Position numbers and translations under genes: made by a program
The notes under the pieces: model-generated
The model's database searches: none
What the model was told of the DNA's origin: nothing
Seen by the model: the letters and a program-made list of their open reading frames with translations, nothing else
Part shown: in pieces, positions 15,371 through 22,986 of the stretch
How positions within the stretch are numbered: the first letter of the stretch is position 1
How the letters are laid out: each line of letters starts with the position of its first letter
Assembly (NCBI GenBank): GCA_001548435.1
Contig: AP017308.1
Span: 2,985,030-3,049,029, forward strand
Direction of reading: 5' to 3'
DNA from: Leptolyngbya sp. NIES-3755
Lineage (GTDB): Bacteria; Cyanobacteriota; Cyanobacteriia; Leptolyngbyales; Leptolyngbyaceae
Length of the DNA: 64,000 nucleotides

Positions 15371-15664
15371 TCAGTCAGAACCTTCGATCGCGCTTGCATT
15401 TCCAAACAATCCACTTAGAATTTCAAGATCGTCGGTTGTTGCATCGGTAATCGTAATCTGGAGCGCAGCCGACTCAATTTCTTGAGCTTCAAATGTACTT
15501 TGTGATCCCCCACACCTTGCACCCGCATTCGAGGATCGACTGATAGAAATATTAGATTGGTGAAATCGGGCTGCGGTAATTCGGAGGTTAAATCCCCCGG
15601 ATACTTCGTCTAAATCCTCATCGGATAGCTCGATCGCACCTTCAATCGGAGTCTCGTCGCTCAT
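15371..15664 (-). CDS. Double-glycine precursor peptide, long core (cyanobacterial bacteriocin-like)
   Basis: 97 residues, with a 24-residue leader ending IELSDEDLDEVSGG and a 73-residue core. The core begins FNLRITAARFHQSNISISRS, contains AGARCGGSQSTFEAQE with the only cysteine among the five cores, and ends in an alternating hydrophobic segment (LQITITDATTDDLEILSGLFG). The pattern recalls precursors called CTB-family bacteriocins in cyanobacteria; that name is from memory. AAGGAGACATT precedes the ATG. Confidence 0.75.
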   Translation of the reverse strand: MSDETPIEGAIELSDEDLDEVSGGFNLRITAARFHQSNISISRSSNAGARCGGSQSTFEAQEIESAALQITITDATTDDLEILSGLFGNASAIEGSD

Positions 15665-15694
15665 AATGTCTCCTTCTGATGAGACGGAACTGAA

Positions 15695-15916
15695 TTAGTC
15701 GATCGCTGTTTCGCTGCCGCCGAAGGTCTCGATTTCTTCGTTGAACGCATCGGATCGAACGATCGTGCCTTCTGGTCCTGCGATCACTTCATCAGACACT
15801 TGCTCTACATTAGAGTAGAAGCTTGCATTGGTGCGTTTTCTAATTGCGCCGCCTGCAACAGTTTCGAGTTCTTCTGCGGTCAGTTCCAAGGTTTCGTTGT
15901 ATTTGGTGTCAGCCAT
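15695..15916 (-). CDS. Double-glycine precursor peptide, AIRKRT family, member 3
   Basis: 73 residues from the ATG at 15916 (TTAGGAG upstream). The 23-residue leader ends ELTAEELETVAGG. The 50-residue core starts AIRKRTNASFYSNVEQVSDE and continues with GPEGTIV and DAFNEEIETFGGSETAID. It has no cysteine; the first six core residues are basic and the rest is acidic and Ser/Thr-rich. It is a paralogue of the next two upstream genes, with more substitutions (Y for S, E for F, F for D). Confidence 0.8.
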   Translation of the reverse strand: MADTKYNETLELTAEELETVAGGAIRKRTNASFYSNVEQVSDEVIAGPEGTIVRSDAFNEEIETFGGSETAID

Positions 15917-15959
15917 GATAGTTCTCCTAAAGGGGTTGTGAACAGTGAAATCAAGTAAA

Positions 15960-16004
15960 GGGTTCTGTCTATCAAACGAGATGCACTTGGTTAGAACAGA
16001 ACCC
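15960..16004. other. Intercistronic hairpin in the peptide operon
   Basis: GGGTTCTGT (15960-15968) pairs with ACAGAACCC (15996-16004), a 9-base stem with a 27-base loop. It lies in the 124-base gap between precursor genes. No T-run follows on the minus strand, so RNA processing or partial attenuation is more likely than full termination. Confidence 0.45.
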
Positions 16005-16040
16005 AATGGAAGGGTGTGATCAGGATGGAGACAGTAGCGA

Positions 16041-16265
16041 CTATTCAACGATCGTTTCGCTGCCACCATCAGTATCGATTTCTTCGTTGAACGCATCCGA
16101 ACTCACGATCGTGCCGCCAGGACCAGCACTAACGAAATCCGAAACTTCTTCAACATTCGAGCTAAAGCGAGCATTGGTACGCTTTCTGATTGCGCCCCCT
16201 GCAACGGTTTCGAGTTCTTCAGACGACAGTTCCAATGCTTCGTTGTGCATGATGTTTTCAGACAT
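16041..16265 (-). CDS. Double-glycine precursor peptide, AIRKRT family, member 2
   Basis: 74 residues from the ATG at 16265, with a strong AAGGAGAAA ribosome site. The 24-residue leader ends ELSSEELETVAGG. The core of exactly 50 residues begins AIRKRTNARFSSNVEEVSDF and carries GPGGTIV and EEIDTDGGSETIVE. It has no cysteine. An earlier in-frame start at 16310 lacks a ribosome site and is not used. Confidence 0.82.
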   Translation of the reverse strand: MSENIMHNEALELSSEELETVAGGAIRKRTNARFSSNVEEVSDFVSAGPGGTIVSSDAFNEEIDTDGGSETIVE

Positions 16266-16325
16266 GATGTTTCTCCTTGATAGTTGGGGTTTGATAGAAA
16301 ATGTGGACAAGATGCTTTGAAAGGA

Positions 16326-16541
16326 TTAGTCAACGAGCGTTTCGCTACCACCATCGGTTTCGACTTCTTCGTTCAGTGCATCTGCGGAAACGTCGCTGCC
16401 GTAAGGAGTTGCGCTAACTAAATCAGAGGTTTGCTCCAAGTTCGAGCTAAAGCGAGCAGCAGTCCGCTTTCTGATTGCGCCCCCTGCAACAGATTCGAGT
16501 TCTTCAGCAGAGAGTTCCATTGGATTGCGTTGTTCAGACAT
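16326..16541 (-). CDS. Double-glycine precursor peptide, AIRKRT family, member 1
   Basis: 71 residues, with a 21-residue leader ending ELSAEELESVAGG and a 50-residue core that begins AIRKRTAARFSSNLEQTSDL and ends EEVETDGGSETLVD. TAGGAG precedes the ATG. It is the first gene of the minus-strand run that leads into the CNB-like protein and the exporter, so its upstream region should hold the main promoter. Confidence 0.82.
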   Translation of the reverse strand: MSEQRNPMELSAEELESVAGGAIRKRTAARFSSNLEQTSDLVSATPYGSDVSADALNEEVETDGGSETLVD

Positions 16542-16662
16542 GATCGTTTCTCCTATTTCTGGGTTTGTTTTCGGTCAAGCTAGGAAGGAAAGCCACTGGT
16601 GTGTTTGTGGTGTGTTCCTCGCTTGATGTCATCAGAATAGGCTTTCCACTCCCTCATGCACA

Positions 16663-16792
16663 TCTGAAAAACGTCTTGATTGCTGACCAGGGCGAATTAG
16701 ATAGAAGCCCTCTAACTTTCGCTGACCCAGCACGAACAATCCCTATGACTTTCGTTATAGATGAAGTGCGATCGCTCTCACAAAAGTCATGA
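16663..16792 (-). promoter_or_regulatory. Candidate control region of the precursor peptide operon
   Basis: This lies in the 358-base divergent gap between the peptide genes and the haem sensor. On the minus strand TCAAGACGTTTTTCAGA (16663-16679) is identical to 5565-5581. Three copies of AAAGTYAKR occur: minus-strand CGAAAGTTAGA (16711-16721) and CGAAAGTCATA (16744-16754), and plus-strand AAAAGTCATGA (16782-16792). Further toward the gene CTATTCT could serve as a -10 box. The remaining bases of the gap (16542-16662, 16793-16899) show nothing else recognisable. Confidence 0.5.
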
Positions 16793-16899
16793 AATCGTCC
16801 TTAGATCTGGCGTTTGAGTACGATCGAAGCTATGAATGAACGTGAGTGGAAGAACGCTACAGTTTCCAGCACCGTTCGTAGAGAAAATCGAGAATAGCC

Positions 16900-17970
16900 A
16901 TGTTAAAAACTTCTAAGCTGGCAACCAAATTTACTTTACTGTTATCGCTTGTGTTTGTGAGTGCGATCGTTCTGAGTGGCTTAGTGTTATCTCGTGCGCT
17001 TGAGAAACGAGCCGAAGGAGATATCAGTTATCGCGGTCAATTGATTTCGGAGATGATTAACTCAGTCAGGTACTATACGGGAGAGCGAGTTGCTCCGCTG
17101 TTGATGCCCCTAGTTGAAACACAATCAACGTTCGTACCTGAAGTCATTCCTAGTTTTTCGGCTAGAGAAGTCTTTGAGAACTTACGCAAAAACAGCGAGT
17201 ACAAAGACTATTTTTACAAAGATGCGTTTCTCGATCCAACCAATCTACGAGACAAAGCGGACGAGTTTGAATCGGAGATTATCGATCGCTTTCGCAACAA
17301 TCCAAACCTGAAATCAGTGTCTAATTTCCGTGATTCATTCGGAGAGCGGCTATTCTATACAGCTCGTCCATTTGTGCTGAAAAATCAAGCTTGTCTTCGC
17401 TGTCATAGTACACCTGAAGTAGCTCCAAAAAGTCATCTTGCAAGTTATGGCTCAGAAAATGGCTTTAATTGGAAACTCAACGAGGTGCTTGGCACTCAGA
17501 TTATCTATGTTCCAGCAAGTCAGGTTCTAGAAAATGCACGTCAAGCTTCTGTATTGTTTATTGGCATCTTCGTTGCTATTTTTGCGATCGTCATTTTGCT
17601 GATTAACTATCTATTGAAGCGAAATGTGATCCAGCCGATCAAGCCACTCGCTCAGATTGCTCAAAAGATTAGTGCTGATGAAATGACCGGAGCGGAAGCA
17701 GAAGAGTTTGAGCGCAAAAAATTAGCGCCGATCGCGAAACGCAATGATGAGCTAGGACAATTAGGGCGCGTCTTTCAAGGAATGGTACGAGAAATTCATG
17801 CACGTGAACAACAATTAAGGCAGCAATTACAGAAACTAAGTCTTGAAATCGATGAAGCAAAGCGATCGCGTCAAGTGGCTGAAATTACTGAAAGCGATAC
17901 CTTCCAACAGTTAAAGCAAGAAGCAAAAGAACTCAGAAGCAAACGAGATGCCACAAACTCGAATTCTTAA
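16900..17970 (+). CDS. Membrane haem sensor: Tll0287-like (DUF3365) domain plus HAMP
   Basis: 356 residues. The N-terminal membrane helix (TLLLSLVFVSAIVLSGLVL) is followed by an extracytoplasmic DUF3365 domain (about 40-215) with the c-type haem attachment motif CLRCH, expected to bind haem covalently for redox or gas sensing. A second helix (FIGIFVAIFAIVILLINYLL) leads into a HAMP domain (RNVIQPIKPLAQIAQKI) and a C-terminal coiled coil. There is no kinase or methyl-accepting output, so the signal must pass to a partner; the ParA-like ATPase 24 bases downstream is the obvious candidate. Confidence 0.88.
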   Translation: MLKTSKLATKFTLLLSLVFVSAIVLSGLVLSRALEKRAEGDISYRGQLISEMINSVRYYTGERVAPLLMPLVETQSTFVPEVIPSFSAREVFENLRKNSEYKDYFYKDAFLDPTNLRDKADEFESEIIDRFRNNPNLKSVSNFRDSFGERLFYTARPFVLKNQACLRCHSTPEVAPKSHLASYGSENGFNWKLNEVLGTQIIYVPASQVLENARQASVLFIGIFVAIFAIVILLINYLLKRNVIQPIKPLAQIAQKISADEMTGAEAEEFERKKLAPIAKRNDELGQLGRVFQGMVREIHAREQQLRQQLQKLSLEIDEAKRSRQVAEITESDTFQQLKQEAKELRSKRDATNSNS

Positions 17971-17994
17971 AAACCTGACTATGAGGAACTATCT

Positions 17995-18786
17995 GTGTCT
18001 GAAATTATCTCTGTTCACTCTTTTCGTGGCGGAACTGGTAAATCGAATGTCACCAGTAATTTGGCGACAATCATTGCTCGTTCTGGTAAGCGTGTCGGTA
18101 TTGTCGATACTGATATTCAATCGCCTGGAATTCACATTCTATTTGGGCTAGACGAAGATCGAATTACTTACACGCTGAATGACTATCTTTGGGGGCGTTG
18201 TCGCGTTGAAGAGGCGGCGTATGATGTCAGCCCGATTCTGAGACAGAAACAAAGATTGTTCGGTAAATTAGGCAGCATTCATCTGGTTCCTTCTAGCATT
18301 AAAACGGGCGAAATTTCGCGAATTCTGCGAGAAGGCTATGATGCTCGCTTGCTCAACGATGGACTACGAAATTTAATCGATCGATTAAAATTAGACTATC
18401 TGTTCATCGATACGCATCCTGGCATTAACGAAGAAACATTGCTATCTGTGATTATGTCTGATGTTCTTGTGGTTATTATGCGACCCGATAGCCAGGACTA
18501 TCAAGGAACGGCAGTTGCGGTCGATGTAGCTCGTAAGCTAGAAGTGCCAAAGATGTTCGTTGTAGTGAATAAAGTTTTGCCATCAATGGACTTTAAGGAA
18601 CTGCGCTATCGGGTGCAAAATTCTTACAACACAACCGTTGCAGGTGTTCTTCCAGTATGCGAAGAGATGTTTCGTCTGGGGAGCAGTGACATTTTTTGCT
18701 TGCGACATCCGGATCATCCTTGGTCACATGAAGTGAATGCGATCGCAAAACAAATCGTCGGCTCAAACTCGAAACTATTCGCTTAG
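17995..18786 (+). CDS. ParA/MinD-like ATPase
   Basis: 263 residues from a GTG at 17995 preceded by GAGGAAC. It carries a deviant Walker A (FRGGTGKSNVTSNLA), the VGIVDTDIQSPGI switch region with the usual DTD, and YLFIDTHPGINEETLL as Walker B. Proteins of this family use ATP-dependent dimerisation on membranes or DNA to position complexes. No ParB or plasmid-type centromere repeats are nearby, so chromosome partition is unlikely. Close coupling to the haem sensor suggests a two-gene signalling unit. Confidence 0.88.
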   Translation: MSEIISVHSFRGGTGKSNVTSNLATIIARSGKRVGIVDTDIQSPGIHILFGLDEDRITYTLNDYLWGRCRVEEAAYDVSPILRQKQRLFGKLGSIHLVPSSIKTGEISRILREGYDARLLNDGLRNLIDRLKLDYLFIDTHPGINEETLLSVIMSDVLVVIMRPDSQDYQGTAVAVDVARKLEVPKMFVVVNKVLPSMDFKELRYRVQNSYNTTVAGVLPVCEEMFRLGSSDIFCLRHPDHPWSHEVNAIAKQIVGSNSKLFA

Positions 18787-18838
18787 AATGTGCGATCGCT
18801 GATGAGATAGAAACCTTAGTACTGTTTTAGGAGAGTGA

Positions 18839-19279
18839 ATGATGGACGAAACGACTACTGATCTAACGAGCAATCCAGAGCAAGCTGGCATTCGCATTGT
18901 TCATCCAGATGCGACAACCCAGACTCGTCAACAGTTACCTTACTTTGTGGGCATCTCTGCGACGACTACTGGAGCAACGGGCATCTCGATGAATATAGCG
19001 GTCATTCCGCCCGGTGGAACAGCTGAACCACACTTCCATGCGAACTATGAAACTGCGATTTATCTGCTTAAAGGTCGCGTCGAAACTCGTTATGGTCGAG
19101 GACTGAAGCAAACAAAGATCGCCGAAGCTGGAGATTTCATTTTTGTCCCGCCTGGGGTGCCCCATCAGCCGCGTAACTTGAGTGCAGATGAACCTGCTTA
19201 TGCTTTAGTCGCTCGCAACGATCCAAACGAGCAGGAGAATGTTGTACTTTACGATCCGACTTTGGAAAGTGAGCTATGA
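18839..19279 (+). CDS. Cupin-domain protein
   Basis: 146 residues with one beta-barrel cupin domain: motif 1 PHFHANYETAIYLLKG supplies the usual His, His and Glu metal ligands, and motif 2 GDFIFVPPGVPHQPRN supplies the last His. Two adjacent ATGs (18839, 18842) share the TAGGAG site; the choice changes one residue. Its stop overlaps the next start as ATGA. It may be a small metal-dependent oxygenase or isomerase, or a sensor; no substrate is evident. Confidence 0.82.
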   Translation: MMDETTTDLTSNPEQAGIRIVHPDATTQTRQQLPYFVGISATTTGATGISMNIAVIPPGGTAEPHFHANYETAIYLLKGRVETRYGRGLKQTKIAEAGDFIFVPPGVPHQPRNLSADEPAYALVARNDPNEQENVVLYDPTLESEL

Positions 19280-19815
19280 AAAAGGTCGCAGTATTTGGCA
19301 ATGCTGGAGGGGGTAAGTCAACTCTCAGCAAACAACTCTCGGAAATCACGGGATTGCCGCTTCACATCTTGGATAAACTGCAATATCAACCGGGAGGGAT
19401 TGAGGTTCCTCACGAGGAGTATCTGCGATCGCATCAACTCATCTTAGAGCAAGAGCAATGGATCATTGATGGTTTTGGCTCGATCAACACGCTCTGGACA
19501 AGATTGAATGCCGCAGATACTTTAGTGTTTGTCGATCTGCCTCTCTATGTACATACCTGGTGGGTGACAAAACGATTTCTAACGAGCGCAATTCATCCAC
19601 CAGAAGGCTATCCCGAAAATAGTCCAATCCTCAAAAGTGCGCTCCGCAGCTATCGAGTTCTTTGGCTCTGTCATCAGCGTCTGACCCCAAAATACCGGGA
19701 GTTTGTTGATCAAGCACGAATCACGAAACAGATTTACCATCTGCGATCGCCAAAACAAATTGAGCAATTTCTAAACGAGCAAAAAGGAGGACATCATGCC
19801 AGGAATGCTAATTGA
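19276..19815 (+). CDS. P-loop small-molecule kinase (adenylate-kinase-like)
   Basis: 179 residues with Walker A GNAGGGKST at the N-terminus, then GLPLHILDKLQY and WIIDGFGSINTLWTRLNAADTLVFVDLP, as in the FlaR/topology-modulation-like group of adenylate-kinase relatives. Some such proteins are nucleoside kinases but most are uncharacterised. It overlaps the cupin by four bases and the following glutathione-transferase gene by 20. Confidence 0.75.
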   Translation: MKKVAVFGNAGGGKSTLSKQLSEITGLPLHILDKLQYQPGGIEVPHEEYLRSHQLILEQEQWIIDGFGSINTLWTRLNAADTLVFVDLPLYVHTWWVTKRFLTSAIHPPEGYPENSPILKSALRSYRVLWLCHQRLTPKYREFVDQARITKQIYHLRSPKQIEQFLNEQKGGHHARNAN

Positions 19816-20743
19816 AGGCAAATGGACGGATGAATGGAAAGAGCGCAATCCCAATGGTCAGTACAATCCAAAGCCGACGACGTTTCGGAATATTGTCACA
19901 ATGGATGGTGCAGGTGGATTTAAGGCAGAAGCCGGACGCTATCATCTCTATGTTGCTTTGGGCTGTCCGTGGGCGCATCGCACCCTGATTATGCGAGAAC
20001 TCAAAGGATTACAGCAGGTGGTCTCTGTCTCGATCGTAGATCCAATCATGGGCGACCAAGGTTGGAGATTCTCGGATGCACCTGGAACGATTCCAGACCC
20101 TATCTATCATGCACAACATTTGCAAGAGATTTATCTGAAAGCCGACTCGAACTATACCGGGCGAGTCACGGTTCCAGTGCTATGGGATCGTCAACGGCAA
20201 ACGATCGTCAACAATGAATCGCACGAAATTATGCGAATGTTTGATGTCGAATTTGCAGCACTGGCAACACAAAACGTTGATTTCTACCCACGCGAATTAC
20301 AAGCTCAGATTGATGAAACGATTGATGCGATCGTAACCTCGGTCAGTCGGCGCGTCTATGATGCTGGCTTTACCACTTCTCAAATGGTTTACGAAGCAGC
20401 AGTCACAGATATTTTCGAGCAGTTAGATCGCTGGGAAGCTGTTCTGGGGCAACAGCGTTATCTGTGCGGGAACCAACTGACCGAAGCGGATATCGGCTTT
20501 TTTACAACTTTGTACCGTTTTGATTCAGTTTACTATAGTCACTTCAAATGCAACCTACGACGCATTGTGGACTATCCGAATCTCTGGAACTATCTCAAAG
20601 CACTTTATCAGCGTCCTGAGTTCAAAGTAACGTGCAATCTTGATCACATCAAGCAGGGTTATTATAGGAGTATGCCTGAGATTAATCCGAGTCGCATTGT
20701 GCCAAAAGGTCCAATTCTAGATTTTGATGAACCCGTGAAGTAA
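19796..20743 (+). CDS. Glutathionyl-hydroquinone reductase (ECM4/YqjG-type GST)
   Basis: 315 residues, the usual length for this omega-like GST class. The N-terminus reads GQYNPKPTTFRNIVT, followed by the thioredoxin-fold active site YHLYVALGCPWAHRTLIMR, where the Cys of CPWA is catalytic. VPVLWDRQRQTIVNNESHEIMRMF is the family's glutathione-site block. The helical C-terminal domain includes LCGNQLTEADIGFFTTLYRFD. Such enzymes reduce glutathionylated quinones. It is embedded in a run of detoxification-like genes. Confidence 0.88.
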   Translation: MPGMLIEGKWTDEWKERNPNGQYNPKPTTFRNIVTMDGAGGFKAEAGRYHLYVALGCPWAHRTLIMRELKGLQQVVSVSIVDPIMGDQGWRFSDAPGTIPDPIYHAQHLQEIYLKADSNYTGRVTVPVLWDRQRQTIVNNESHEIMRMFDVEFAALATQNVDFYPRELQAQIDETIDAIVTSVSRRVYDAGFTTSQMVYEAAVTDIFEQLDRWEAVLGQQRYLCGNQLTEADIGFFTTLYRFDSVYYSHFKCNLRRIVDYPNLWNYLKALYQRPEFKVTCNLDHIKQGYYRSMPEINPSRIVPKGPILDFDEPVK

Positions 20744-20813
20744 CCTATGCGTAGACTCCAGTATTACGTTGCATGTACTGTAGATCACTACATTGCTATT
20801 GGAGAGATAGCCT

Positions 20814-21452
20814 ATGTTAACCCTTTATCATCATCCGCTATCCGCTAACTCTCGGCGAGTTTGGATTCTGTTGCTAGAGAAGAATCTTCCCTTTGAGCTA
20901 GTTGCGCTCAAACTTGATGGCGATCAGTTACAGCCCAAATTTCTAGAGCTGAATCCCTTTCATCAGGTTCCTGTCCTTGTGGACGATGGATTTAGAGTGG
21001 TTGAATCTCTCGCCATTCTCGATTACCTAGAAGCAAAATATCCCACGCCTCCGATGCTACCGATCGCACCTCAAGCAGTGGGAGTCGTGCGGATGGTACA
21101 ACTCTTGACCCTGACTGCTCTAAGACCTGCTCTCATACCCTTGACGTACCAGATGCTTGGCACGAAAACTTACGAACCTCAAGCGCTAGAGACTGCAAGA
21201 CAAGAAGTAGAAACCGTGTTCAAGTTCTTTGAACAATTGTTAGGCAAACAGCGTTACTTTGGCGGTGAAGCATTAACACTCGCAGACATTACAGCGAGTA
21301 CGTCTGTTCTGACCTGTCATCATCTTGACATTTCATTGCAACCCTTTGCAAAGCTACAAGCTTGGTGTGAACGACTGCTCCAACGTTCAGCATGGCAGAC
21401 CACAGAGCCAAGTGCAGAAACTATTGCCGCATTCAAACAAGCCCGGAGTTGA
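20814..21452 (+). CDS. Glutathione S-transferase
   Basis: 212 residues. An N-terminal thioredoxin-fold domain starts LTLYHHPLSANSRRVWILL (Ser as candidate catalytic residue), includes the cis-Pro segment HQVPVLVDDG and ESLAILDYLEAKYP, and is followed by the helical domain with ALTLADITAS. Canonical GST length. GGAGAG precedes the ATG. It lies between another GST and a VOC protein on the same strand. Confidence 0.88.
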   Translation: MLTLYHHPLSANSRRVWILLLEKNLPFELVALKLDGDQLQPKFLELNPFHQVPVLVDDGFRVVESLAILDYLEAKYPTPPMLPIAPQAVGVVRMVQLLTLTALRPALIPLTYQMLGTKTYEPQALETARQEVETVFKFFEQLLGKQRYFGGEALTLADITASTSVLTCHHLDISLQPFAKLQAWCERLLQRSAWQTTEPSAETIAAFKQARS

Positions 21453-21458
21453 GAGCTT

Positions 21459-21881
21459 ATGAATTCTAATTTTGATGTTGGACTAACACATATCGCGCTG
21501 CCCGTGTCGGATGTCGATCGCAGTACTGTGTTCTATGCTCAATACGCTGGAATGCAGGTCATTCATCGTCGCGTTGATGCAGCAACTGGAGTAACAGTCG
21601 TTTGGTTATGCGATCGCACTCGTCCCTTCCTAATTGTTCTGATTCAGACTCCCTCAGTTCAAACCGTATTAGCTCCACTGGCTCATCTTGGAGTCGGATG
21701 CCAAAGTCGAGAATTGATAGATACATTGTGTGAGCAGGCGCGTCAGGCAGGTATTTTGGTGCAAGAACCCCAAGATTCTGGGTATCCCATTGGCTATTGG
21801 GCTTTTTTGCGCGATCCAGATGGTCATACACTGGAACTTTCCTACGGGCAAGAAATCGGATTAACAGTAGAAGCGCTTTAA
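21459..21881 (+). CDS. VOC/glyoxalase-family protein
   Basis: 140 residues with an N-terminal LTHIALPVSDVDRSTVFYAQYAGM block and a C-terminal PIGYWAFLRDPDGHTLELSYGQEIG, the classic vicinal-oxygen-chelate layout. His in THIALP and Glu in LELSYG are likely metal ligands. It lies six bases after the GST, so glutathione-dependent chemistry or resistance is plausible, but no specific substrate is visible. Confidence 0.82.
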   Translation: MNSNFDVGLTHIALPVSDVDRSTVFYAQYAGMQVIHRRVDAATGVTVVWLCDRTRPFLIVLIQTPSVQTVLAPLAHLGVGCQSRELIDTLCEQARQAGILVQEPQDSGYPIGYWAFLRDPDGHTLELSYGQEIGLTVEAL

Positions 21882-21884
21882 GTG

Positions 21885-22445
21885 ATGTCAGATATCATTG
21901 AATTTAGTACAGAACGACTCTATCTTCGGCAATGGCGCAACAGTGACCGTGAACCTTTCGCTCAAATGAGCGCCGATCCGCGAGTGATGGAATATTTTCC
22001 AGCTTTGCTCGATCGAGACGCGAGTGATGCTTTAGTCGATCGAATTGAAGCAAAGATTCGTGCTCAGGGTTGGGGATGGTGGGCGGTTGAACTACGGGAG
22101 ACTCAGGAATTTATTGGGTTTGTAGGATTGAATCGACCTGAGATTACGTTTCCTTTTTCTCCCTGTGTGGAAGTCGGTTGGCGACTGGCATTTCCTCATT
22201 GGGGCAAGGGCTATGCCTCTGAAGCCGCGAGAGAAGCGTTACGCATTGGGTTTGAAGTTCTTGATTTCGATGAAATCGTTTCTTTTACTAGCATTCACAA
22301 TCAGCGATCGCGTTCTGTGATGGAGCGGTTGAAGATGCGTAAGATGCCCGAAACTTTTCTGCATCCAAAACTCCCGCCAGATCACCCGCTAGCCGAGCAT
22401 TGTCTCTACTTGATTCACCAATCCTATGAGTACGGAGCCGAATAA
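21885..22445 (+). CDS. GNAT N-acetyltransferase (RimJ/RimL-like)
   Basis: 186 residues from the ATG at 21885, directly after the VOC stop; a GTG three bases earlier is also possible. It has the GNAT fold: STERLYLRQWRNSDREPFAQ, the acetyl-CoA-binding segment WRLAFPHWGKGYASEAARE, and SFTSIHNQRSRSVMERLKM. The RimJ/RimL-like group acetylates proteins or small amines. It is the last gene of the plus-strand run; a hairpin follows. Confidence 0.85.
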   Translation: MSDIIEFSTERLYLRQWRNSDREPFAQMSADPRVMEYFPALLDRDASDALVDRIEAKIRAQGWGWWAVELRETQEFIGFVGLNRPEITFPFSPCVEVGWRLAFPHWGKGYASEAAREALRIGFEVLDFDEIVSFTSIHNQRSRSVMERLKMRKMPETFLHPKLPPDHPLAEHCLYLIHQSYEYGAE

Positions 22446-22512
22446 TTTATCTCGATCTCTGAAGTACTTAACCGCAGCATTAGGCAAGAAATTCACCTCT
22501 TAAATCTGCATA

Positions 22513-22551
22513 TTGCAGCGAACCTGACCACAGTAACTAGATTCGCTGCAA
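22513..22551. terminator. Hairpin between convergent genes
   Basis: TTGCAGCGAA (22513-22522) pairs with TTCGCTGCAA (22542-22551), a perfect 10-base stem between the GNAT and tautomerase stops. There is no strong T-run, so it is only a probable bidirectional terminator. Confidence 0.5.
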
Positions 22552-22563
22552 CATTGGGAGATG

Positions 22564-22791
22564 TCAGGCTTTCACACCGCCATCTGCAATCGCTTTCACA
22601 TCGTCCACTGTGAGAGCATTACCACCAATTCCCCAGTCACCACTCTTGACTTCTTCGATCACGACCCAGGTGACTGAGCGCAGATTCTCCCCTTCGATTG
22701 ATACCATTGCATCTGTAAGCTTACGAATCATCTCTTGCTTTTGCGCTGATGTGAACACACCTTCAATCAGCTTGACATTTAATAGTGGCAT
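22564..22791 (-). CDS. 4-oxalocrotonate tautomerase-family protein
   Basis: 75 residues from the ATG at 22791, with GGAGGAGACT immediately upstream. The mature N-terminus is Pro (MPLLNVKLIEGVFTSAQKQ), the catalytic base of this superfamily. RSVTWVVIEEVKSGDWGIGG gives the conserved Arg and Trp segment. Small oligomeric isomerase; the substrate is not evident. An upstream in-frame start at 22815 would bury the catalytic proline and is rejected. Confidence 0.85.
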   Translation of the reverse strand: MPLLNVKLIEGVFTSAQKQEMIRKLTDAMVSIEGENLRSVTWVVIEEVKSGDWGIGGNALTVDDVKAIADGGVKA

Positions 22792-22986
22792 AGTCTCCTC
22801 CAGCCTGTTTCCCATAAAGGACAGCAGATAAAACGAAAACGATTATTTGTGCTTTTATCTTGATTATAGCGAGCGGGAAAGCGCAGTGAACAACCAAATT
22901 AAGCGTAGAAGACCAATTGCTAGTGGTGCTGGAGTGTTGGTGCGAACATCGAACACAATTCCACATTAGCAATATTTGAGGTCTAA

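Noticed and set aside
16103-16354. 83-codon frame overlapping two peptide genes
   Set aside because: It lies in another frame of two paralogous precursors with good ribosome sites and GG leaders; no support of its own.
15091-16541. CRISPR array suggested by regularly spaced repeats on the minus strand
   Set aside because: The repeats are the conserved leader/core codons of paralogous peptide genes at ~220-280-base spacing, not short repeats with spacers.
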